A stretch of 64,000 nucleotides of DNA from Nocardia colli (GTDB taxonomy: Bacteria > Actinomycetota > Actinomycetes > Mycobacteriales > Mycobacteriaceae): NCBI RefSeq assembly GCF_008704205.1, contig NZ_VXLC01000017.1, positions 1-64,000 on the forward strand. Direction: 5' to 3'. Positions 17,136 to 26,016 of the stretch are shown here, one piece after another. The stretch's first letter is position 1, and the number at the start of each line of letters is the position of its first letter. Position numbers and translations under genes: made by a program. The notes beneath the pieces are model-generated. The model had not been told where the DNA came from and ran no database searches. It saw nothing but the letters and a program-made list of their open reading frames with translations.

Positions 17136-18668
17136 ATGTTGCCCACCGTGCGCGAGTTGCTCGACGATCAGTTCGTCGCGGCCGATCCGCTCGTCTTGGC
17201 CGGTCACAGCGCACTTCGGCGGTCGGTGCGGTGGGTGCATTCGAGCGAGATCTACGAGATCAGCCCGCTGCTGTCCGGTGGGGAACTGCTGCTCACCACC
17301 GGTCTCGGGCTGACCGGGGTGGACGCGGGGATGCGGCGGCACTACCTGCGGGAGATCGCCGGGCGCGGGGTGGCCGGCGTCGCCTTCGAACTGGGCCGCA
17401 CCTTCGACGCCATCCCGCCGGACATGGTGGCGGAGGCGTCGCGGCACAGCCTGCCGCTGATCGCGTTGCGCAGTGTGGTGCCGTTCATCGATCTGTGTCG
17501 TGCGGCGAATACCGAGATCGTTTCGCGGGAGGTGCGTTCGCTGCGGTTGCTCAACGAACTGGCGCGCGATCTGACCGGGGAGCTGGCGGCCGGGAACGGT
17601 CTCGCACAACTGCTGGCCAGGATCGGTCAGGTCACCGGTTGCGCGCTGATCGTGACGAGCGGCAACGGTGCGTTGATCGCCGCGCACGGCGTCGACGATG
17701 ATCGATCGGCTTGGGCCGCAGTCGAATCGGCCGTCGCGGCCGCCTCGATTCGGGCCAAGGAGAACACCCTGGGGACGCTCACCGCCGGGCCGGGCTCGTC
17801 CCTGGACAGCACGACGCTGGCCGTCGTCCTCGACCAGTCCGCGCCGAGTCTCGGCCTCGCGCTGGCGAATTCGGGCGCTCCGACCGGACGGCCACAGCTC
17901 GCGGCGACCACGCTCCTCGCGGATCTGCTGGACGGCAAGGCGATTCGCCAGGCCGATCTGAAGGTGCGCGCCGCGGCCGCGGGCGTGACCGCGCTGGCCG
18001 GACGCACGCTGGTGCCGGTGGCGGTCGACGCACCCGATGCGCGCATCGCGACCCGGCTGATCGACACCGCGGCAAAGGAACTCGGCCGGCCGGGCCTGGT
18101 CGCCGAGGTGCACGCCACCACCTACGGGGTGCTCTCGCTGGACCAGGCGACCGCCGATCCGGTCGGTGAAACGGTCCGAATGCTGCGAAACGCGTTCACC
18201 ACCAACAGCATCGATGGCGTCACCCTGGTAGTCGGCGACCCCTGCGACTTCACCTCCGCCGCACTCACCGGCTCACTCGAAGCCACCCGTTCCGCGCTCC
18301 GCCTGGCCACCCGTCACCGCCGCGACTGGCTCGCAGGCAGCCCCATCTCCACCTGCCGCGAACTGGCCACCGAACTCGTCGTCGAATCCCTCCCCGCCAC
18401 CGAACGCACCCGCCTGATCGCCACGACGATCGCCCCGCTGATCGCCTGGGACACAACCCATCACAGCAATCTCACCCGCACACTCGAGGTCTACCTCCGC
18501 CACGGCGCCAGCCCCACCCGCTGCGCCACCACCCTGCACATCGGCCGTCAATCCCTCTACCAGCGCCTCGACCGCATCCGCGACCTCCTCGGCTACGACC
18601 CGGCCGCACCGGCGCTGACCGGCACACTGCTGCTCGCCCTGTGCGCCCACCGCCTCGCGACCCCTTGA
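17136..18668 (+). CDS. PucR-family transcriptional regulator (nucleobase module)
   Basis: This 510-aa regulator has an N-terminal PucR sensor domain (TVRELLDDQFVAADPLVLAG) and the GGELLLTTG motif near residue 50. A central GGDEF-like region is followed by a C-terminal HTH_30 (TTLHIGRQSLYQRLDRIRDLLG). PucR proteins activate purine or amine catabolic genes in response to substrate. Placed between the divergent deaminase and the NCS1 permease, it probably controls both. The start is ATG at 17136. Confidence 0.9.
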   Translation: MLPTVRELLDDQFVAADPLVLAGHSALRRSVRWVHSSEIYEISPLLSGGELLLTTGLGLTGVDAGMRRHYLREIAGRGVAGVAFELGRTFDAIPPDMVAEASRHSLPLIALRSVVPFIDLCRAANTEIVSREVRSLRLLNELARDLTGELAAGNGLAQLLARIGQVTGCALIVTSGNGALIAAHGVDDDRSAWAAVESAVAAASIRAKENTLGTLTAGPGSSLDSTTLAVVLDQSAPSLGLALANSGAPTGRPQLAATTLLADLLDGKAIRQADLKVRAAAAGVTALAGRTLVPVAVDAPDARIATRLIDTAAKELGRPGLVAEVHATTYGVLSLDQATADPVGETVRMLRNAFTTNSIDGVTLVVGDPCDFTSAALTGSLEATRSALRLATRHRRDWLAGSPISTCRELATELVVESLPATERTRLIATTIAPLIAWDTTHHSNLTRTLEVYLRHGASPTRCATTLHIGRQSLYQRLDRIRDLLGYDPAAPALTGTLLLALCAHRLATP

Positions 18669-18690
18669 CCTGTCGCGCGGCGGTCTGCAC

Positions 18691-20073
18691 TCAGTCAGCG
18701 GCGCTGCGCCGGCCGAGTACGAAGTAGGCCGCTGCGGCGAGAACGAAGCCGACGAAGAAAGTGATGTCGCCGAGGTCGGGAAGTTGGCGGACGAGGTAGC
18801 CGGTGAACTTGGCCTGGTTGGAGAACAAGAGGACCGAGATCGCCAGAGCGAGTAGGAAGGCCACTACGCCAGGCCAATTGGTGTAGGACCGGTTGTAGAG
18901 GAGGTCGTCGATCTTGCGGCCGCGGCGCAGGTATTGGTCGACGAACATCACGCCCAGCCAGGGGCCGATCCAGTACGCGACGATCAGTAGGAACGCCTCG
19001 TAGCTGGCGGCGGCGTCGGGCAGCGCCCACCACGCGACCAGGAAACCGATGGCGCCGAAGCAGATCGAGACGACGGCCCGCTGCGTGCGGATCGGCAGCT
19101 TGATCCCGATCGTCACGAATGCCATTGCGCCGGAATACACATTCAGCGCATTGGCCGCGACCGCGCCGAGCGCGATGGCGAGCAGGGTCAGATTCGCCAG
19201 CACGCCAGGCAGATTGGCGGTGAACACGTCCGTCGGGCTGCCCTGCACCGAGCCGACGATGGTGGCCGAGGCGGCACCGAGTGCAGACAACCACAAACAA
19301 GAGACGAACAGCCCAGCCCCGGCATAGCCGCCGGTGGCAACCCGCGACACCGTCTTGGGCAGGTAGCGGGAGTAGTCCGCCGCGTAGGGATTCCAGCCGC
19401 CCGCATAGCCGAACGCGGTGCCGACGGTCAGCAGGAATCCGCCGATCCCGCCGACGCCGCCGGACGGTGCGGCAGCACCGAGGTCGGCCTTGCTGAAGAT
19501 GACGACGGTGACCACCAGGAACACCACCGCGAGCACCGGGAACACGAACCGCTCGAACGCGTGCACCAGGTTGTGGCCGAACGCGGCAAACCCGGTCTGC
19601 ACCAGCACGATCAGGATCAGCGCGGTGAGCTTCGACATCCCGGTCAGCGTGCTCAACGCGAACGCGCCGCTCACACTGTTGGTGGCGAACCAGCCGACCC
19701 CGCACATGATCGACATGAACGCAGCGGGCAGCGCGTTACCTCGATACCCGAAGGCCAAGCGCCCCAACACCATCTGCGGCACGCCGTGCGCGGGTCCGCG
19801 CGCCGACAGCACGTAATGCGCTGCGGCGCCGAGCCCGACGCCGACCGCGAGCCCGAGCGTGGCCTGCCAGAAGTTCATCCCGAACGCGGTGACCGACAGC
19901 ACGCCGATGAAGATGGTGGCGAATTCCAGGTTCGGCGACATCCAGGTCCAGAACAGCTGGCGCGGCTTGCCGTGCCGGGCGTCGTCGGGGATGTGCTCGT
20001 TGCCGCCCGGTTCCACCGCGATGACGCGGTCGGCGTATTCGGACGCCAGCGGCGTGTCATCGGTCAAAGCCAT
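18691..20073 (-). CDS. NCS1-family cytosine/purine permease
   Basis: This 460-aa integral membrane transporter has about 12 hydrophobic segments. NCS1 features include the SPNLEFATIFIGVLS opening helix and GVPQMVLGRLAFGYRGNALPA. Later helices include YWIGPWLGVMFVDQYL. It should import cytosine, hypoxanthine or a related base with H+ or Na+. It converges on the PucR gene (22-base gap) and is read toward it. Together with the deaminase at 16578 it forms an uptake-plus-deamination pair comparable to codB-codA. Confidence 0.9.
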   Translation of the reverse strand: MALTDDTPLASEYADRVIAVEPGGNEHIPDDARHGKPRQLFWTWMSPNLEFATIFIGVLSVTAFGMNFWQATLGLAVGVGLGAAAHYVLSARGPAHGVPQMVLGRLAFGYRGNALPAAFMSIMCGVGWFATNSVSGAFALSTLTGMSKLTALILIVLVQTGFAAFGHNLVHAFERFVFPVLAVVFLVVTVVIFSKADLGAAAPSGGVGGIGGFLLTVGTAFGYAGGWNPYAADYSRYLPKTVSRVATGGYAGAGLFVSCLWLSALGAASATIVGSVQGSPTDVFTANLPGVLANLTLLAIALGAVAANALNVYSGAMAFVTIGIKLPIRTQRAVVSICFGAIGFLVAWWALPDAAASYEAFLLIVAYWIGPWLGVMFVDQYLRRGRKIDDLLYNRSYTNWPGVVAFLLALAISVLLFSNQAKFTGYLVRQLPDLGDITFFVGFVLAAAAYFVLGRRSAAD

Positions 20074-20164
20074 GTATGAACACTCGTCCGTGCCGGGCCT
20101 GCGGGCAACGGACGAACCGTACGTCAGTAGCTACCGTGCGACGGACAATTCGCCCACCCCCGGC

Positions 20165-21139
20165 TTATCCGGCGACGGCGCTGACCTGGTTGCTCCAATT
20201 CGGCGACGGCGTGCTGAACTCACCGCCCGGCCGGAAGGCGTCCTGGGCGGCGGTGTCGCCGCGCAACTGCGCCATCAGCCAGGCCGTCGGATATCCGAGA
20301 TAGCCGTACACCCCGGTCGTGCACGGCACGGATGCGCCCGCGCAGTCCGGCTGTCCCTGCACGTCGTTGTGATTCGGGCCGTTGAGCGTGCCCCACGCCT
20401 TCGCCAGATTCGCCGGAGTCGCCTCGTAGTACGCCTGATTCGACTGCAACCCCTCCGCCTGCCACGGCAGCAACTGCTGTGAGGGCGAGATGAGCCCGTC
20501 GGCCGACCCGTTCACCAGGAATACCGAACCCGTTGTCAGCGAACGAGTATCGGCACAGGAGGTCGAATTGGAGCAGAAGTGCTGCGCCGGAAGCTCCAGC
20601 GGCACCGCGGTTTTGATCGCCCCGCCCGCATCGCGCAGCGCGTTCAGCACCCCGGACGCGCCTTGCGAATGCCCCATCGCACCGACCGCCGCCTTGTCCA
20701 GCTTCCCGTAGAACACGCTCGCCGGATCGCCGTCCTGCGCCAGCAGATAATCCAGCGACTTCCGAATATCGGCCCCCGACCCGGTGTTCTGGTTCTCGGT
20801 GCCGATCACGACGAACCCCCACGACGCCAAATGCCGCAGCAGATAGACATATTGGCTCGGCACCGCACTGGTCCCGTCACCCCACACCACGATCGGATGC
20901 CGGGTAGCCCCGAGGTCCGCCGGATACCAGACATCGAACTTCGCCCCGGTGGAGTCGCAACACCCGAACCCCAGCTTCTCGGTCACCGCCGCCGGACCCG
21001 GCTGAAAATACTTCGACTCGACCCCCTGCGTCGGTACATACGGTGCCGGATCGGCCTGCGCCACACCGGCCGTGGCCGGCACCCACGCCAGAGCTATCGA
21101 AGCGACCACCAATTGCACTGTCCGGCTCCAGCGGTTCAT
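20165..21139 (-). CDS. Secreted alpha/beta hydrolase (chlorophyllase/PET-hydrolase-like)
   Basis: This 324-aa exported hydrolase opens MNRWSRTVQLVVASIALAW with a signal peptide ending near AQA-DP. The nucleophile lies in GAMGHSQGA, a later Asp in NGSADGLISP and a His in GPNHNDV, giving a complete triad. Paired cysteines (CCDS, CSNSTSC, CAGASVPC) suggest disulfides. Start ATG 21139 is chosen because TATACT lies 7 bases upstream; an ATG eight codons earlier (21163) would include an unlikely N-terminus. The substrate is probably an ester or lipid outside the cell. Confidence 0.83.
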   Translation of the reverse strand: MNRWSRTVQLVVASIALAWVPATAGVAQADPAPYVPTQGVESKYFQPGPAAVTEKLGFGCCDSTGAKFDVWYPADLGATRHPIVVWGDGTSAVPSQYVYLLRHLASWGFVVIGTENQNTGSGADIRKSLDYLLAQDGDPASVFYGKLDKAAVGAMGHSQGASGVLNALRDAGGAIKTAVPLELPAQHFCSNSTSCADTRSLTTGSVFLVNGSADGLISPSQQLLPWQAEGLQSNQAYYEATPANLAKAWGTLNGPNHNDVQGQPDCAGASVPCTTGVYGYLGYPTAWLMAQLRGDTAAQDAFRPGGEFSTPSPNWSNQVSAVAG

Positions 21140-21146
21140 GCGCCCG

Positions 21147-21152
21147 AGTATA
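21147..21152 (-). promoter_or_regulatory. Leaderless -10 box TATACT
   Basis: On the minus strand TATACT precedes the ATG at 21139 by 7 bases, supporting the downstream start for the secreted hydrolase. Confidence 0.45.
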
Positions 21153-21280
21153 GGAACGATCATGGTCGCCTAACCCGGGCCTCGGCCGTTTTCCGCTGGT
21201 CGAGTATCGCTTTTGCGGCCGCCGCGAGCCGCGTACCAGCGGCGACCCGAGTCGATTGCCGTGGCGCCGGAGCCAGGCCG

Positions 21281-21286
21281 TAGGCT
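21281..21286 (+). promoter_or_regulatory. Leaderless -10 box TAGGCT
   Basis: TAGGCT is 8 bases upstream of GTG 21295 with no ribosome site between. It selects this start for the uroporphyrinogen methyltransferase over the ATG 13 codons upstream. Confidence 0.5.
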
Positions 21287-21294
21287 CGAAAACT

Positions 21295-22563
21295 GTGCCG
21301 AACACGTCAGACCACACCGCCGACCAGGCGGTATCCGCGACCGCCGCGTCCAATGAGGGCGACCCGAACTATCTGGTCGGGCTCGATCTCGACGGGCGCC
21401 GCGTCGTCGTGGTCGGGGGCGGGACGGTGGCGCAGCGCAGGCTCGGGCTGCTGATCGCGTCCGGCGCGGACGTGCACGTGATCAGTCGCGAGGTGACGCC
21501 GGCGGTCGAGGGGATGGCGACCTCCGGGCAGATCACCGTCACGCTGCGGCCTTATGCGGAGGGCGACCTGGATGGCGCTTGGTATGCGATCGCCTGCACC
21601 GACGAGCCGGAGACCAACGCGGCCGTGGTCGAAGAAGCCACTCGTCGCCGCATCTTCTGCGTGCGGGCCGACATCGCCCGGCTCGGCACCGCGGTCACGC
21701 CGGCCACTGCTCGTTATGACGGCATGACCCTCGGCGTGCTGGCCGGCGGGCAGCACCGCCGCTCGGCCGCGGTGCGCAACGCGCTGCTCGAGGCGCTGCA
21801 ATCCGGTGTGGTGACCGATGATTCGACGCCGATCACGCCGGGTGTCGCGCTGGTCGGCGGCGGGCCCGGCGACCCGGACCTGATCACGGTGCGCGGCCGT
21901 CGGCTGCTCGGGCGGGCGAACCTGGTGGTCGCCGACCGGCTCGCGCCGCCGGAACTGCTGGCCGAACTCGGCCCCGACGTCGAGGTGATCGACGCGGCGA
22001 AGATCCCGTACGGGCGGGCGATGGCCCAGGACGCGATCAATGCCGCGCTCATCGAGGGTGCCAAGGCCGGCAAGTTCGTCGTCCGGCTCAAGGGCGGCGA
22101 TCCCTATGTCTTCGGCCGCGGTTTCGAAGAACTCGAGGCCTGCGTCGACGCGGGCATCCCGGTCACCGTGGTCCCCGGCATCACCAGTCCGATCTCGGTC
22201 CCCGCGGCCGCGGGCATTCCGGTGACCCATCGCGGCGTCACCCACGAATTCGTCGTGGTCAGCGGCCATGTCGCCCCTGATCACCCGGACTCGCTGGTCG
22301 ACTGGCCCGCCCTCGCCCGCCTCCGCGGCACCATCGTCCTGATGATGGCCGTCGAACGCATCGAGCAGTTCGCCACGGTCCTCATCGAGAACGGCCGCGC
22401 CGCGACCACCCCGGCCACGGTCATCCAGGAAGGCACCATGCGCACCCAGCGCGTCCTGCGCGCCGACCTCGGCACCGTCGCCGCCCGGGTCAAGGAGGAA
22501 GCCATCCGCCCGCCCGCCATCGTGGTCATCGGCCCCACCGCAGGTTTCTCCGCGGACAGCTGA
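21295..22563 (+). CDS. cobA: Uroporphyrinogen-III C-methyltransferase with siroheme-synthase N-terminal domain
   Basis: This 422-aa fusion has an N-terminal NAD-binding precorrin-2 dehydrogenase-like domain (VVVVGGGTVAQRRLGLL) and a C-terminal SUMT domain. The SAM-binding GGGPGDPDLITVRG and VRLKGGDPYVFGRG motifs are clear. It makes precorrin-2, the branch point to siroheme and cobalamin. It matches the Rv2847c (cysG/cobA) position, but here it is separated from cobB by a 10-kb accessory block. GTG 21295 fits a leaderless message. Confidence 0.93.
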   Translation: MPNTSDHTADQAVSATAASNEGDPNYLVGLDLDGRRVVVVGGGTVAQRRLGLLIASGADVHVISREVTPAVEGMATSGQITVTLRPYAEGDLDGAWYAIACTDEPETNAAVVEEATRRRIFCVRADIARLGTAVTPATARYDGMTLGVLAGGQHRRSAAVRNALLEALQSGVVTDDSTPITPGVALVGGGPGDPDLITVRGRRLLGRANLVVADRLAPPELLAELGPDVEVIDAAKIPYGRAMAQDAINAALIEGAKAGKFVVRLKGGDPYVFGRGFEELEACVDAGIPVTVVPGITSPISVPAAAGIPVTHRGVTHEFVVVSGHVAPDHPDSLVDWPALARLRGTIVLMMAVERIEQFATVLIENGRAATTPATVIQEGTMRTQRVLRADLGTVAARVKEEAIRPPAIVVIGPTAGFSADS

Positions 22564-22605
22564 AGCTCGGCGGGCCGCCGATACCGCGTGAAGGGCCCGG
22601 GTCAG

Positions 22606-22611
22606 TACAGT
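22606..22611 (+). promoter_or_regulatory. Leaderless -10 box TACAGT
   Basis: TACAGT is 8 bases before the GTG at 22620 and no Shine-Dalgarno is visible. Confidence 0.45.
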
Positions 22612-22619
22612 GGCTCACT

Positions 22620-24104
22620 GTGCTCGAGAATCCCGCTGCGACGATGCAGTATCCGATGAAGCAGCGGGCCTTCGGGCTCGCCATCCTTGTGCTGAGCGGG
22701 CTGCAACTGATGGTGGTGCTGGACGGCACCGTGGTGATCTTCGCGCTGCCCCGGTTGCAGGAGGAGATGGGGCTGTCCAGCGCGGGTAGCGCGTGGACGG
22801 TGACCTCCTACGGCCTGACCTTCGCCGGGCTGATGCTGCTCGGCGGCCGGCTCGGCGACGCGTTCGGGCGCAAGCGGATGCTGATCATCGGCGTCGCGCT
22901 GTTCACCTTCGCCTCGCTGCTGTGCGGGCTGGCGCAGAACGAGGGCATGCTGCTGGCCGCCCGGGCGATTCAGGGCGCGGGCGCGGCGATCGCGGCCCCG
23001 ACCGCATTCGCCCTCGTAGCAACGACTTTCGCGCCCGGCAAGGCGCGCAACCAGGCGATCGCGATCGTCGGCTCGATGGTCGGCATCGGCTCGGTCGGCG
23101 GCCTGGTGGTCGGCGGCGCGCTGACCCAGGTGTCCTGGCGCTGGATCTTCCTGATCAACGTGCCGATCGGCGTGCTGATCATCGTCGGCGCGATCTACAA
23201 GCTGGCCGACACCGCGCATCACCGCTCGCCGCTGGACGTGCGCGGCGCGATCCTCGGCACGCTCGCCTGCGCGGCCATCGTGTTCGGCGCGACCGAGGGA
23301 CCCGAGATGGGCTGGGACAACCCGTTCATCATCGGCGCGCTGATCGGCGGCGTGCTGCTGCTGGTGGTGTTCGTGCTGATGGAGCGCCAGGTCGACGATC
23401 CGCTGCTGCCGTGGTCGCTGTTCGACAGCCGCGACCGGGTCGCGACCTTCCTGCTGATCTTCCTGGCCGGCGGCGTGCTCGGCGCGATGACCTTCTTCGT
23501 CGCTCAGTTCTTGCAGAACGTCATCGGCTACAGCCCGCTGCAGGCCGGCGTCGCGGCCATCCCGTTCACCATCGGCATCGGCATCGGCGGCGCGCTGGCC
23601 TCCAAGCTCGCCATGCTGTTCGCGCCGCGCTGGCTGCTGGCCGGGGCGGCGGTCGTGCTCGGCATCGGCCTGCTGTTCGGCTCGACGCTCGACGGCGACG
23701 TGGCGTACCCGACCACGCTGCTGCCGCTGCTCGTGGTGATCGGCTTCGGCGTCGGCATGGCGATGGTGCTCGCGCCGCTGTGCGTGCTGGTCGGGGTGTC
23801 CGCGGAGAACATCGGGCCGCTGTCGGCGGTGGGGCAGATGTTCATGAACCTGGCGACGCCGGTGGCCATCGGCCTGCTCACCCCGATCGCGGCCTCGCGC
23901 ACGCTCTCGCTCGGCGGGCGGACCGGCAAGGTGACCGAGATGAACGCGACCGAGGTCGCCGCGCTCGGCAGCGGTTACACGCTGGTGCTGTTCGTGTGCG
24001 CGATCGTCGCGTTCGTGGCCGGGCTGGTCGCGTTGACCCTGCGGTTCACGCCGGCCCAGCTCGCGCAGGCGCAGCACGCGCAGGAAGAGGCCCAGCAGGC
24101 CTGA
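22620..24104 (+). CDS. efpA: MFS drug exporter, DHA2 family (EfpA-like)
   Basis: This 494-aa protein has 14 predicted membrane segments. Motif A reads GGRLGDAFGRKRML, preceded by LDGTVVIFALP, and the motif-C region is VGSMVGIGSVGGLVVGG. Placement between cobA/cysG and proS is the efpA position in M. tuberculosis (Rv2846c), which supports orthology. Here the proS neighbour has been displaced by about 8 kb. It probably exports lipids or drugs using proton motive force. Family membership is certain; the symbol rests on synteny and overall resemblance. Confidence 0.85.
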   Translation: MLENPAATMQYPMKQRAFGLAILVLSGLQLMVVLDGTVVIFALPRLQEEMGLSSAGSAWTVTSYGLTFAGLMLLGGRLGDAFGRKRMLIIGVALFTFASLLCGLAQNEGMLLAARAIQGAGAAIAAPTAFALVATTFAPGKARNQAIAIVGSMVGIGSVGGLVVGGALTQVSWRWIFLINVPIGVLIIVGAIYKLADTAHHRSPLDVRGAILGTLACAAIVFGATEGPEMGWDNPFIIGALIGGVLLLVVFVLMERQVDDPLLPWSLFDSRDRVATFLLIFLAGGVLGAMTFFVAQFLQNVIGYSPLQAGVAAIPFTIGIGIGGALASKLAMLFAPRWLLAGAAVVLGIGLLFGSTLDGDVAYPTTLLPLLVVIGFGVGMAMVLAPLCVLVGVSAENIGPLSAVGQMFMNLATPVAIGLLTPIAASRTLSLGGRTGKVTEMNATEVAALGSGYTLVLFVCAIVAFVAGLVALTLRFTPAQLAQAQHAQEEAQQA

Positions 24105-24123
24105 ACCTGCCGGGCCCGGTTCT

Positions 24124-24537
24124 TCAGAGGCGACCGGCGACCTTGCTCGGCGTCACCCGCACGATGACGCGCGGCCCGTCGTTGACCGAGGCGGGGTTGA
24201 AGTCCAGGTACTTCTGCCCGGTGTACTTCTCCGACAGCTTGTTCGGCAGCGTCTTGTCCGGGTCCGGGGTGAGTGTGGCGGTGCCGCGGATCTCGGCGTA
24301 GGTGTACGGGTTCTCCGGCGGGTTGATCATGATGGTGATCCGCGGATCTCGGGCCAGGTTCTTGCCCTGCTGGCGATCGGTGGTGGTGGAGAACAGCAGG
24401 TCGTCGCCGTCGCGTTCGAGCCAGATGACGGTGAGGTGCGGCTGGCCGTTCGGGTTGGTCGTCGCCACCGTCGCGAACACGTTGGACTCGTCCAGATACT
24501 TCTTCAGATCTTCGGAAAGCTCAGTGGTATCGGTCAC
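24124..24537 (-). CDS. PPOX-class F420-dependent oxidoreductase-like protein
   Basis: This 137-aa split-barrel protein resembles pyridoxamine-phosphate-oxidase-like F420/flavin enzymes: ATVATTNPNGQPHLTVIWLE, then DRQQGKNLARDPRITIMI and a C-terminal ARVxxTP-like strand (VRVTPSKVAGRL). GTG 24537 is chosen because upstream codons run through a terminator-like hairpin. The family reduces quinones, biliverdin or fatty acids with F420H2; the substrate here is unknown. It converges with the EfpA-like gene with a 19-base gap. Confidence 0.83.
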   Translation of the reverse strand: MTDTTELSEDLKKYLDESNVFATVATTNPNGQPHLTVIWLERDGDDLLFSTTTDRQQGKNLARDPRITIMINPPENPYTYAEIRGTATLTPDPDKTLPNKLSEKYTGQKYLDFNPASVNDGPRVIVRVTPSKVAGRL

Positions 24538-24550
24538 GCACAAATGGAAC

Positions 24551-24578
24551 AGCCCGGAAGCCAACGGCATTCCGGGCT
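24551..24578 (-). terminator. Hairpin after aminotransferase gene
   Basis: AGCCCGGAA and TTCCGGGCT form a 9-bp stem with a 10-base loop, between the aminotransferase stop and the PPOX start on the minus strand. Confidence 0.5.
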
Positions 24579-24593
24579 GTCGCCGAGCAGTGG

Positions 24594-25961
24594 TCAGGAA
24601 GCGTGCCGGTCGGCGACCGCGAGCGTGTTGTCCAGGATGGCCAGGCCCTCCTTGGCCTCGGCTTCGCTGACAATGCACGGCGGCACCACATGCAGCCGGT
24701 TGAAGTTGACGAACATCAGCAGCCCCGCGGCCTTGCACGCCGCGACGACCTCGTTCATCGCCGGACTCGTGCCGCCGTACGGCGCGAGCGGTTCGCGCGT
24801 CGCCCGATCGCGGACCAGTTCCAGCGCCCAGAACACCCCGGTGCCGCGCACCTCGCCGATGCTCGGGTGCCGCTCGGCGATCTCCCGCAGCCCGGGACCG
24901 AGGACCCGGGCGCCGATATCGGCGGCGTTCTCGATGATCCGTTCGTCAGCCATCGCGTTGATCGTCGCGACCGCGGCGGCCGTGGCCAGCGGATGACCCG
25001 AGTAGGTGAGCCCGCCCGGGTACGGCCGGTCATCGAACGTCGCGGCGATCGCCGGGCTGATCGCCACCCCGCCGAGCGGCACGTAGCCGGAGTTCACGCC
25101 CTTGGCGAAGGTGATCAGATCGGGGACGACGCCCTCGAAATGCTCTATCGCGAACCACTTTCCGGTCCGCCCGAACCCCGACATCACCTCGTCGGCGATG
25201 AAGATGATGCCGTACTTGTCGCACAGCGCCCGCACGCCCGCCAGGTAACCCGGCGGCGGAATCATGATTCCCGCTGTGCCGGGGATGGATTCGAGCACGA
25301 TCGCCGCGATGGTGTTCGGCCCCTCGAACGCGATGGTCTGCTCGAGATGCGCCAAAGCGCGCTCGGTTTCCTGGGTTTCGTCGGTCGAGTGGAATTGCGT
25401 GCGGTAGAGGAACGGGCCGAAGAAGTGCACCACGCCGGCGTTGCCGTGATCGTTGGCCCAGCGCCGCGGATCGCCGGTCAGGTTGACCGCGGTCTCGGTG
25501 CCGCCGTGATACGAGCGATACCGGGCCAGCACCTTGTAGCGGCCGGTGTGCAGCCGGGCCATCCGCACCGCGTGCTCGACCGCCTCGGCGCCGCCGTTGG
25601 TGAAGAAGATCTTGTTCAGCTCGCCGGGGGTCCGCTCGGCGATCAGCCGGGCCGCCTCCGAGCGGGCGTCGTTGACGTGTGGCGGCGCCACGGTGCACAG
25701 CTTGGCAGCCTGTTCCTGGATCGCCGCAACGACTTTCGGGTGTTGATGGCCGATGTTGGTGTTCACCATCTGGGAGGAGAAGTCGAGCAGCCGGTTGCCC
25801 TCCCCGTCCCAGACGTAACAGCCCTGGGCGGCGCTGATCGTCATCGGGTTCAGGTTCGCCTGGGCGGACCAGGAGTGGAAGACGTGGCGGCGGTCGAGCT
25901 CGTACGCGCGTTCGGCGGCCGCGCGGGCGGTCTCCGGTGTCAATCCGTTCGGGAGGGTCAT
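24594..25961 (-). CDS. Class III PLP aminotransferase (omega-amino acid type)
   Basis: This 455-aa aminotransferase contains the class III signature with Asp257 in IADEVMSGFGR and the PLP lysine Lys287 in FAKGVNSGY. The cofactor-phosphate region TNGGAEAVEHAVRMAR is also present. Its neighbour is a CoA-acylating methylmalonate-semialdehyde dehydrogenase. The pair could convert beta-alanine (via malonate semialdehyde) or beta-aminoisobutyrate to acyl-CoA, a reductive-pyrimidine or valine catabolic route. The exact amine donor is inferred. Confidence 0.88.
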   Translation of the reverse strand: MTLPNGLTPETARAAAERAYELDRRHVFHSWSAQANLNPMTISAAQGCYVWDGEGNRLLDFSSQMVNTNIGHQHPKVVAAIQEQAAKLCTVAPPHVNDARSEAARLIAERTPGELNKIFFTNGGAEAVEHAVRMARLHTGRYKVLARYRSYHGGTETAVNLTGDPRRWANDHGNAGVVHFFGPFLYRTQFHSTDETQETERALAHLEQTIAFEGPNTIAAIVLESIPGTAGIMIPPPGYLAGVRALCDKYGIIFIADEVMSGFGRTGKWFAIEHFEGVVPDLITFAKGVNSGYVPLGGVAISPAIAATFDDRPYPGGLTYSGHPLATAAAVATINAMADERIIENAADIGARVLGPGLREIAERHPSIGEVRGTGVFWALELVRDRATREPLAPYGGTSPAMNEVVAACKAAGLLMFVNFNRLHVVPPCIVSEAEAKEGLAILDNTLAVADRHAS

Positions 25962-26016
25962 CGGCGAGTTCTCCTGCGTCGCTGGGATTGTGGGTTACTT
26001 GGTCGCGGGGCGGTGG

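Noticed and set aside
24538..24570. Upstream in-frame ATG (24570) as PPOX start
   Set aside because: The added residues run through the AGCCCGGAA/TTCCGGGCT hairpin and have no family resemblance; GTG 24537 begins the family sequence.
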